Shown here: positions 58,301-64,000 of the stretch, piece by piece
Layout: every line of letters begins with the position of its first letter
How positions within the stretch are numbered: position 1 is the first letter of the stretch
Assembly: GCF_021648825.1 (NCBI RefSeq)
Contig: NZ_JAKJHS010000006.1
Span: forward strand, 124,001-188,000
From: Rhizobium halophilum
GTDB taxonomy: Bacteria; Pseudomonadota; Alphaproteobacteria; Rhizobiales; Rhizobiaceae
Direction of reading: 5' to 3'
Length of the DNA: 64,000 bases
Translations under genes and position numbers: made by a program
Notes under the pieces: model-generated
Told to the model about the DNA's origin: nothing
Databases searched by the model: none
Seen by the model: only the letters and a program-made list of their open reading frames with translations

Positions 58301-58815
58301 GTGCGATCCAGAACCTCAATCGCGAAGGTCGGGAGCGGCTGATCGCGGCCTTCGAAGTGGTCAATGCAGAATTCCAGCGCCTCTTCACCCACCTCTTTGG
58401 CGGCGGCACGGCCGAACTGCAACTTATCGAATCCGACGATCCACTCGAGGCGGGCCTGGAGATTCTCGCTCGCCCACCCGGCAAGAAGCCGCAGACGATG
58501 ACCCTGCTCTCAGGTGGCGAACAGGCTTTGACTGCCATGGCCCTCATTTTTGCAGTTTTCCTGACCAATCCTGCGCCCATCTGCGTGTTGGACGAGGTGG
58601 ATGCTCCGCTCGACGATCACAACGTGGAGCGCTACTGCAACCTGATGGACGAGATGGCAGCCTCGACCGAAACGCGCTTTGTCATTATCACCCACAACCC
58701 CATCACCATGGCACGGATGAACAGGTTGTTCGGCGTCACGATGGCGGAACAGGGCGTCTCGCAGTTGGTGTCGGTCGACCTCCAGACAGCCGAGCTGTTG
58801 CGGGAAGCCAGCTGA
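55354..58815 (+). CDS. smc: Chromosome segregation protein SMC
   Basis: Condensin ATPase that compacts and segregates the chromosome with ScpA/ScpB. The 1153 residues show the N-terminal Walker A GPNGCGKSN (31-39), long coiled coils, a hinge domain (about 510-650), and the C-terminal signature LSGGEQ (about 1052-1057) with Walker B CVLDEVDAPLDD. The ATG at 55354 begins KFNKLRVLGFKSF, the normal SMC start; a GTG at 55345 is an alternative. This is a full-length canonical SMC rather than MukB. Its partners ScpA/ScpB are not in the window. Confidence 0.97.
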   Translation: MKFNKLRVLGFKSFVEPTEFIIERGLTGVVGPNGCGKSNLVEALRWVMGEHSYKNMRASGMDDVIFSGSGNRPARNTAEVSLFLDNSDRTAPAAFNDSDEIQVSRRIERENGSVYRINGKEARAKDVQLLFADASTGARSPSMVGQGRIGELINAKPQARRQLLEEAAGISGLHSRRHEAELRLRGAETNLERLEDITAQLESQIESLKRQARQANRFKMLSADIRARDAMLLHIRWSQASEAELEAEAALNQATMVVAEKAQAQMEAAKAQAIASLKLPELREEEAKAGAALQRIQIARTQLDEEAGRLLKRRDELSRRLLQLAEDIRREEQLVADNASFLNKLDEEEQEINDILSDSGAEAEEVREAFEAAATVLAESERLFAAVTAERAEAAAARTQLERQIRDLEERRQRLDRQIQEGEAELQATGEMLSTLDDPAERRELVEAAEYALEDALAHAEVVEAALAEARSAEAEARLPVEGARSRLNGVETEARTISRMLAAGEVAGGFPVVAEATRVDRGYEAALGAALGGDLESSTDPSAPAFWTANGEASSDPPLPTGCPTLLAHVSAPPELTRRLAQIGVVATEDARGLMAQLKPGQKLVTREGAVYRWDGHIAGSEAPGAATLRLSQKNRLAELESELEEARIILSDAELALTDAVARTAREEARLGESRDRARIATRQLSEAREALAAAERAAGDLLRRRDVVTESLNQIRAQIEDLLVQEKNAQIEMEDAPDFVEIDGRLRNQQLAVATDRSLLAEARARYEGLNREIEARRRRLAAIGQERSAWQGRAASADHHVATLRAREEEAREELADLEAAPEELEEQRRTLLSQLQKAEVARKAAADKLVEAESRQRDADRVATSALAELAEAREKRGRAEERLVSSAERRHESEQRIREGLGVAPQEVLRLTGVTPGASLPDARDIEREIDRLKIERERLGAVNLRAEEEQKELSDKLEALIRERDDIINAIRKLRGAIQNLNREGRERLIAAFEVVNAEFQRLFTHLFGGGTAELQLIESDDPLEAGLEILARPPGKKPQTMTLLSGGEQALTAMALIFAVFLTNPAPICVLDEVDAPLDDHNVERYCNLMDEMAASTETRFVIITHNPITMARMNRLFGVTMAEQGVSQLVSVDLQTAELLREAS

Positions 58816-58929
58816 GATCATTGATCTAAGACCTTTGTTGCATTGCAGCATAATCGCGCTTGCGCAAGTTCCCAAACCGCCTCGAGTTCTGTATGCCTAG
58901 CGAAAGACTGCATTGGGCGGAGCAGGTGA

Positions 58930-61644
58930 ATGAGGAAGTGGGTCTACCGCTTCGGTGGAGGAAAAGCGGAAGGCAGTACGGCAGATGTCGCGCTGCTCGG
59001 CGGCAAAGGTGCAAACCTGGCGGAAATGGCGAACCTCGGCTTGCCGGTGCCGCCCGGCCTGACGATCGTGACGGACGCCTGTTCCTGGTACTTTGCCCAT
59101 GCCCGCAGCCTTCCGGAAGATCTCAAGGCGCAGGTGCTGGATGGGATTGCCGGCATGGAGACGGAGACCGGCCGCAGCTTCGGGGGCAGCGCCCAACCGC
59201 TTCTGCTATCCATCCGCTCGGGAGCGCGCGCATCCATGCCCGGTATGATGGATACGGTCCTCAATCTCGGACTGAACGATGAGACGGTCCAAGCGCTCGG
59301 CCATGACGCCGGTGACGCCCGCTTCGCCTGGGACAGCTATCGCCGCTTCATTCAGATGTATGCCGACGTCGTGATGGGGTTGGACCACGAAGCTTTCGAG
59401 GAGATCCTCGAGGACGAAAAGGCGCGTAACGGTCACGAATACGACACCGACCTATCGGCGGTCGAATGGCAGCATGTCGTAGCCCTTTACAAGCGGTTGA
59501 TCGAGGAAGAACTGGGCGAGAGCTTTCCACAGGATCCGCATGTGCAGCTTTGGGGGGCAATTGCCGCAGTCTTTGCGAGCTGGATGAACCCTCGCGCCGT
59601 CACCTACAGGACGCTGCATCGCATCCCGGAGCAATGGGGCACGGCGGTCAATGTGCAGACCATGGTCTTTGGCAATCACGGCTCTTCCTCGGCCACCGGT
59701 GTCGCGTTTACACGCAACCCCTCGACTGGCGAAAAAGCGCTTTACGGCGAATTCCTCGTCAACGCCCAGGGCGAAGACGTGGTTTCCGGCATACGCACGC
59801 CCCAGTCTCTGACCGAGGAGGGCAGACAGGCTTCCGGGTTCGAAAAGCCGTCAATGGAAAAGCTGATGCCGGAGACCTTTCGCGAGTTCACCTCGATTTG
59901 CGATCGCCTGGAGCGCCACTACCGCGACATGCAGGACGTCGAATTCACGGTGGAACGCGGCAAGCTGTGGATGCTGCAGACGCGCTGCGGCAAGCGCACA
60001 ACGCGTGCCGCCATGAAGATCGCGGTCGACATGGTGGATGAGGGGCTGATTTCCACCGAGGAGGCGGTCAGCCGTATCGAGCCGCCGTCGCTTGACCAGT
60101 TGCTCCACCCGACGATCGATCCGAAGGTCGAGCGCTCCGTGATAGGCTCAGGGCTTCCTGCCTCGCCTGGTGCGGCCACGGGCGAGATCGCCTTCACCGC
60201 GGAAGACGCTGTCGCGGCCGAATCGGAAGGCCGCAAGGTGATCCTCGTTCGCGTCGAAACAAGCCCCGAGGACATCCACGGAATGCATGCCGCCGAAGCC
60301 ATCCTCACCACGCGCGGCGGCATGACCAGCCACGCGGCGGTGGTGGCCCGCGGCATGGGCATCCCCTGCGTGGTCGGAGCCGGCAGCATGCGCGTCGACC
60401 TGCGCAACGGACAGTTGATTTGCCCCGGCGGCGTCACCCTGAAGAGGGGAGAGATCGTCACTGTCGACGGATCCTCCGGCCATGTGCTGAAGGGGAGCGT
60501 TCCAATGATCCAGCCTGAGCTGTCAGGAGATTTCGCCCGCCTGATGGAATGGGCGGACGCCGCCCGCCGGATGGCGATCCGCGCCAATGCGGATACGCCG
60601 CAGGATGCCCGTGCCGCACGCGCCTTCGGAGCGGAAGGAATCGGGCTGTGCCGTACCGAGCACATGTTCTTCGAGGGCGATCGTATCCACGTCATGCGCG
60701 AGATGATCCTCGCGGAAGGCGAGACGGGCCGCCGCGCCGCGCTTGCAAAGCTCCTGCCTATGCAGCGGTCCGATTTCACCGAGCTCTTTTCCATCATGCA
60801 TGGGCTGCCGGTCACGATACGGCTCCTCGATCCGCCGCTGCACGAATTCCTGCCGAAGTCGGACGACGAGATCGCCGAGGTCGCCAAGGCAATGGACATG
60901 GAACCGGCGTTCCTGCGACGCCGTGTCGAGGCTCTGCACGAGTTCAACCCCATGCTCGGGCATCGCGGCTGTCGGCTGGCGATTTCCTATCCGGAGATCG
61001 CGGAAATGCAGGCACGTGCTGTCTTCGAGGCCGCCGTCGTCGCCGCACGCGAAACGGGGGAAGCGGTGGCGCTGGAGATCATGGTTCCGCTGGTCAGCCT
61101 GCGTCCGGAGCTCGACCATGTGAAGAACTACATCGATCGGGTTGCCCAGGAGGTAGCCCAGGAGACGGGCATGCGCATCGACTACATCGCCGGCACAATG
61201 ATCGAACTCCCTCGGGCTGCCATTCGGGCGCATGTCATAGCGGAGACGGCAGAGTTCTTCTCGTTCGGGACCAACGATCTCACTCAAACAACCTTCGGCA
61301 TGTCACGCGATGATGCTGCCGCCTTCATCCCGACCTACCAGCGAAAGGGCATCATAGAGCAGGATCCCTTTGTCTCGCTCGATTTCGACGGAGTTGGGGA
61401 ACTCATCCGCCTGGCGGCAGAGCGAGGGCGCGCCACCAGGAGCGACCTCAAGCTCGGCATCTGCGGAGAGCATGGTGGTGATCCTGCCTCCATCGCATTC
61501 TGCGAAGAGGTGGGGCTGGACTACGTCTCCTGCTCGCCCTTCCGGGTTCCGATCGCGCGGCTTGCCGCCGCACAGGCTGCAACCGTGCAACGTCAAGCGT
61601 CGGTCGCAGCCCAGGCGGCTAACGAAGCCTCGCCGTTCCCATAG
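58930..61644 (+). CDS. ppdK: Pyruvate, phosphate dikinase
   Basis: Interconverts PEP, AMP and PPi with pyruvate, ATP and Pi; in rhizobia it works in gluconeogenesis. The 904 residues include the nucleotide-binding N-terminal domain (LLGGKGANLAEMANLGLPVPPG), the swivelling phosphohistidine TRGGMTSHAAV (His about 468), and the C-terminal PEP-binding barrel with FGAEGIGLCRTEHMFF, GTNDLTQTTFG and the catalytic cysteine near 868 (YVSCSPFRVP). It has its own 114-base upstream region after smc. No terminator is evident downstream. Confidence 0.97.
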   Translation: MRKWVYRFGGGKAEGSTADVALLGGKGANLAEMANLGLPVPPGLTIVTDACSWYFAHARSLPEDLKAQVLDGIAGMETETGRSFGGSAQPLLLSIRSGARASMPGMMDTVLNLGLNDETVQALGHDAGDARFAWDSYRRFIQMYADVVMGLDHEAFEEILEDEKARNGHEYDTDLSAVEWQHVVALYKRLIEEELGESFPQDPHVQLWGAIAAVFASWMNPRAVTYRTLHRIPEQWGTAVNVQTMVFGNHGSSSATGVAFTRNPSTGEKALYGEFLVNAQGEDVVSGIRTPQSLTEEGRQASGFEKPSMEKLMPETFREFTSICDRLERHYRDMQDVEFTVERGKLWMLQTRCGKRTTRAAMKIAVDMVDEGLISTEEAVSRIEPPSLDQLLHPTIDPKVERSVIGSGLPASPGAATGEIAFTAEDAVAAESEGRKVILVRVETSPEDIHGMHAAEAILTTRGGMTSHAAVVARGMGIPCVVGAGSMRVDLRNGQLICPGGVTLKRGEIVTVDGSSGHVLKGSVPMIQPELSGDFARLMEWADAARRMAIRANADTPQDARAARAFGAEGIGLCRTEHMFFEGDRIHVMREMILAEGETGRRAALAKLLPMQRSDFTELFSIMHGLPVTIRLLDPPLHEFLPKSDDEIAEVAKAMDMEPAFLRRRVEALHEFNPMLGHRGCRLAISYPEIAEMQARAVFEAAVVAARETGEAVALEIMVPLVSLRPELDHVKNYIDRVAQEVAQETGMRIDYIAGTMIELPRAAIRAHVIAETAEFFSFGTNDLTQTTFGMSRDDAAAFIPTYQRKGIIEQDPFVSLDFDGVGELIRLAAERGRATRSDLKLGICGEHGGDPASIAFCEEVGLDYVSCSPFRVPIARLAAAQAATVQRQASVAAQAANEASPFP

Positions 61645-61744
61645 ACTGGACACTGAGAGCGATTTCTGGCGAAGACGCCGCACGTATCTTCCGATACTGC
61701 CGATGAGAACCACGCCCTTTGTGTCCCGGCGCGAGGTGCTGTGA

Positions 61745-62008
61745 TCAGTCGTCTTTCCTGATGATGATCCGACGCTCGACATACATCGGCGCCCACATGG
61801 CGGGAGTGGACTGGTCCCGCCAGCTGCGCGCGTCGGCCCGGCGTTCCAGGTCCAAATCAAGCAGGCAGCGGGCCATCGCATCTGTGCCGGCCTTGAAGCC
61901 ATAACCGAGGCAGGTGCGCTGGTCCGCGGCGCGACGCTCCTCCGGCGTCACGGTCTGGCAGCCGGTCAGCGCGAGTGGCAGCAATGCAAAAAGAAGATAT
62001 TGGCGCAT
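61745..62008 (-). CDS. Small lipoprotein of unknown function
   Basis: An 87-residue predicted lipoprotein. The signal RQYLLFALLPLALTGC has a clear LTGC lipobox, followed by a short charged domain with RTCLGYGFKAGTDAMARCLLDLDLERRADARSW, in which two cysteines are spaced for a disulfide. The start is the ATG at 62008 with GGAGGC upstream; a frame to 62044 is open. It converges on ppdK and diverges from the DUF1499 gene. I do not recognise a function. Confidence 0.75.
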   Translation of the reverse strand: MRQYLLFALLPLALTGCQTVTPEERRAADQRTCLGYGFKAGTDAMARCLLDLDLERRADARSWRDQSTPAMWAPMYVERRIIIRKDD

Positions 62009-62105
62009 GGCGTGCCTCCGTGAATCCTGATTTCTGATTTTCATATTGGCTTACCTGTTCTACACAAGCGGACATGCATAGGCCAATCCCAGACGCTGTG
62101 ATTCC

Positions 62106-63023
62106 ATGACCGTCCGCTATGTCCGGCCCATCTCCCACTCGGCCTATGCCGCCCGCCGCATTGCTTCGGGGGCGCTCGTGCTGTTTGTGCTTACCACTCT
62201 CGGCCATCGCTTCGGGCCACTGCGGACGCCGGACTTTCTGGCACTTATCCTGCTCGCGGCGGCGATCGCCGCGGCTAGCGTGCCGCTTGCCATGGTTGGG
62301 CTCGTGCGTCTCTGGCAAAAGGGCGCTGAAGGTGGTCTCGCATCCGCCAAGGCGCTTGTTTATGCGGCGGTTCCTCTCGCCGTCGTCTTCGCCGGCGCCG
62401 TGCCTTACATGACGCGACCGGCACTGCATGAGGTCAGCACCGATACGGAGGAGCCGCCTGCCTTCCTGGTGGACCCCGACTACGATCAGGAATGGCTGTC
62501 GGGCCGCAATGCCGTCACACTCGCCGAACGTCGGGCACAAACCCGCGCCTATCCCGGTTTGACCGGACGCCGGTACGAGGGCGCTCTGGACCGCGTTCTT
62601 GAGGGCGTGGAGGCAGCCGCCTTCTCTTCACGCGTCACTCTTGAGGCACGTCAAGCCGAAGGTCTGGTTCTTCCCGAGGATGACGAGGAGCCAGCTGATG
62701 CCGAAGTGACTTTGGTGCTTCCGCAGGCGGTTCCGGTTCCCGTGCCGCGGCCCGGCCCTCGTCCGCCACGACAGGAAACCGTTCTAAACGAGGAGGTTCT
62801 GGCGCCGGCCGGAGAACTGCTCATCCAGGGGGAGGCACGCACCCTCCTGTTCGGGCTTCCGTTCGACATCGTGATACGGTTGCGCGAGGACGAGGAGACC
62901 ACGTCGGTAGATGTCCGTGTGGCCTCCCGCTACGGTGCCCATGACCTCGGGCTCAGTGCCGAGATCGCCGAAGATTTTCTTGACCGCCTCGACGCCGAGC
63001 TCCTGGGCATTGCGGGGAGCTGA
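62106..63023 (+). CDS. DUF1499 membrane protein
   Basis: A 305-residue protein with about three N-terminal membrane helices (about 18-40, 45-68 and 80-102), followed by a cytoplasmic or periplasmic DUF1499 domain. It is interrupted by an acidic/Pro-rich insertion (LPEDDEEPADAEVTLVLPQAVPVPVPRPGPRPP) that looks disordered. The C-terminal part includes GEARTLLFGLPFDIVIRLREDEETTSVDVRVASRYGAHDLG. The function of the family is unknown. It converges on the PRC-barrel gene with 31 bases between. Confidence 0.82.
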   Translation: MTVRYVRPISHSAYAARRIASGALVLFVLTTLGHRFGPLRTPDFLALILLAAAIAAASVPLAMVGLVRLWQKGAEGGLASAKALVYAAVPLAVVFAGAVPYMTRPALHEVSTDTEEPPAFLVDPDYDQEWLSGRNAVTLAERRAQTRAYPGLTGRRYEGALDRVLEGVEAAAFSSRVTLEARQAEGLVLPEDDEEPADAEVTLVLPQAVPVPVPRPGPRPPRQETVLNEEVLAPAGELLIQGEARTLLFGLPFDIVIRLREDEETTSVDVRVASRYGAHDLGLSAEIAEDFLDRLDAELLGIAGS

Positions 63024-63054
63024 GCCTCGTCTACCCGGACGGCGTTGGTAACGC

Positions 63055-63465
63055 TCAATCTCGAGCGAGGCCCAATTGGTCCAGGTCGACCGACTGCGCA
63101 CCTTCCAGCACCTCACGTGTCAGTGTCGGCGTCGTGACCCGAATGTCGTCTCCATCACGGGTAACCTCCAGTGCAGTCCAATCCACCAGAACGTCCTTTT
63201 CGCCGATGCCGAGGAAGCCGCCTACTTCGATGGCGACTGCAGCCACGGTGCCGTCCAGGTTAAGGAGCACATCCTCAATCTCCCCGATCTTGTTTCCGTC
63301 TGCGCCGTAGACATCGTAGTCGTCCAGATTGCCGGCGAAGAGATACCCGGGGAGCGTACCATCGACTGCTTCGGGAAGCACGACGATCGGAGCCTTTATA
63401 GGGGCTTGTGCGAGAGCGCTGGCTGCGATGAGCGCTGCGGCGGCCGTAAGGGTGATGGTTTTCAT
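63055..63465 (-). CDS. PRC-barrel domain exported protein
   Basis: A 136-residue protein with a signal peptide (about 1-20, KTITLTAAAALIAASALAQA) and a PRC-barrel domain. The core VYGADGNKIGEIEDVLLNLDGTVAAVAIEVGGFLGIGEKDVLVDWTALEV is typical. Exported PRC-barrel proteins recur in the general-stress regulons of rhizobia; their function is unknown. A GGAAC-N17-CGTT promoter ends 60 bases upstream of the start. It is convergent with the DUF1499 gene. Confidence 0.9.
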   Translation of the reverse strand: MKTITLTAAAALIAASALAQAPIKAPIVVLPEAVDGTLPGYLFAGNLDDYDVYGADGNKIGEIEDVLLNLDGTVAAVAIEVGGFLGIGEKDVLVDWTALEVTRDGDDIRVTTPTLTREVLEGAQSVDLDQLGLARD

Positions 63466-63524
63466 GATGATCCTCGCGTCCTTGATGTCTGGCCCGACCG
63501 CATCGGTCGCGCTACGTCACAGAC

Positions 63525-63550
63525 AACGGACAGTGGAAGACCAGTGTTCC
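63525..63550 (-). promoter_or_regulatory. EcfG-type stress promoter of the PRC-barrel gene
   Basis: On the minus strand GGAAC is followed after exactly 17 bases by CGTT, the EcfG/RpoE2 promoter pattern. The -10 part lies 60 bases upstream of the PRC-barrel start, within the 110-base gap before the next gene. Confidence 0.7.
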
Positions 63551-63575
63551 ATCTGCTGCTTTGACGGCAGGGAGG

Positions 63576-64000
63576 TCAGGCGGGAAAATAGACGCCTGTC
63601 AGTGCTGGGTATCCTTCGGTCTGGACCTGTCCCCTTTCAACGAGATCTTCCAGATGGGCGAGAACCGATAGGGCGGCGGCTCCATGAAGCCGCGGGTCGG
63701 TTCGGGTGTAGATCGCCCGGACCATATCCGGAATCAGCCGGTCCCCGGCCCTGATGCGCTCCAGGACTGCCCGTTCACGCATGCGACGGTGGGTACGCAG
63801 GCCGCGCAGGAAAGGGCGAGGCTGGAGCACGGACCCGCCGTGACCCGGCAGCATCAGCTGGTCGTCTCGCGAAAGAAGCTTCTCGATGGATGCCATGAAG
63901 TCTGCCATGGAGCCGTCTGGCGGAGCGACGATAGTTGTCGCCCAGGCCATGACAAGGTCGGCGGAGAAGAGAACGCCCGTCTTTTCGAGTGCAAAGGCCA
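63576..64000 (-). CDS. MBL-fold (metallo-beta-lactamase) hydrolase, 5' truncated
   Basis: C-terminal 141 codons of a hydrolase whose start lies beyond the window. The sequence enters as FALEKTGVLFSADLVMAWATTIVAPPDGSMADFMAS and continues to LPGHGGSVLQPRPFLRGLRTHRRMRERAVL, which is the LACTB2-like arrangement with the zinc-binding His in LPGHGG. A winged-helix-like tail follows (GAAALSVLAHLEDLVERGQV). The catalytic HxHxDH motif is outside the window. The substrate is unknown. Confidence 0.85.
   Translation of the reverse strand, partial: AFALEKTGVLFSADLVMAWATTIVAPPDGSMADFMASIEKLLSRDDQLMLPGHGGSVLQPRPFLRGLRTHRRMRERAVLERIRAGDRLIPDMVRAIYTRTDPRLHGAAALSVLAHLEDLVERGQVQTEGYPALTGVYFPA

Noticed and set aside
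63042-63054. GCGTT-GGT-AACGC hairpin between DUF1499 and PRC-barrel genes
   Set aside because: Only a 5-base stem with no T-run; too weak to call a terminator.

Overview
The window is one continuous chromosomal stretch, about 60% G+C and densely packed. It looks like an alphaproteobacterium of the order Hyphomicrobiales, most probably family Rhizobiaceae. That placement rests on gene content and order: a coxB-coxA-ctaB-coxF-ctaG-coxC-surf1 oxidase operon running into ispH-thrB-rnhA, a CcrM-type adenine methyltransferase, an ECF biotin transporter bioMNY, an IalB-family protein, a degenerate RibB/GTP-cyclohydrolase fusion after aroC, and GGAAC-N16/17-CGTT promoters typical of the alphaproteobacterial EcfG sigma factor. 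I found no rRNA, tRNA, CRISPR array, transposase or phage gene. Almost everything is core metabolism, with a few accessory inserts.

Layout. 1-9709: the 3' part of a chemotaxis receptor, then a leftward block of HDAC-like deacylase, xseB, a TAXI-type TRAP transporter (binding protein, fused permease, DUF1850 protein), a pirin and dxs. 9834-12111: a thioesterase and leftward bioMNY. 12208-14597: a YcaQ-type DNA glycosylase and a Xre/RES toxin-antitoxin pair with its own palindromic operator. 14621-20105: aroC-ribB and a large GGDEF-EAL sensor. 20344-28322: fabI, a phosphatase, a J-domain co-chaperone with an EcfG-type promoter, pdxH, a polysaccharide deacetylase, tldD and an IalB-family protein.

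28630-37793: the aa3 cytochrome oxidase operon, preceded by a perfect FNR/FixK-type box, and then ispH, thrB, rnhA and a Dabb protein. 37839-43838: peroxiredoxin, an orphan DsbD N-domain protein, YqgE, a CsbD protein with an EcfG promoter, an EAL protein with a degenerate GGDEF motif, and an acetyltransferase. 43968-49592: an M16 peptidase with thrC, a lipoprotein, a HAD phosphatase, and an ArsR regulator divergent from two small ferredoxin-fold barrel proteins. 49717-64000: ccrM, HAD-mutY, an O-antigen-ligase-like protein overlapping a DUF721/DciA gene, a DsbA-like protein, smc, ppdK, a lipoprotein, a DUF1499 protein, a PRC-barrel protein with an EcfG promoter, and a truncated metallo-beta-lactamase-fold hydrolase.

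The strongest non-obvious signals are regulatory: three EcfG-like promoters on stress-type genes, the anaerobox in front of coxB, the dyad in front of the toxin-antitoxin pair, and a terminator-like hairpin inside the TRAP operon. I did not find a clearly novel multi-gene system. The best accessory candidates are the TAXI-TRAP/pirin insert and the ArsR/NIPSNAP/ABM cassette. Start codons were moved from the longest reading frame wherever a Shine-Dalgarno sequence, family length or a neighbouring stop argued for it; these choices are inferences.
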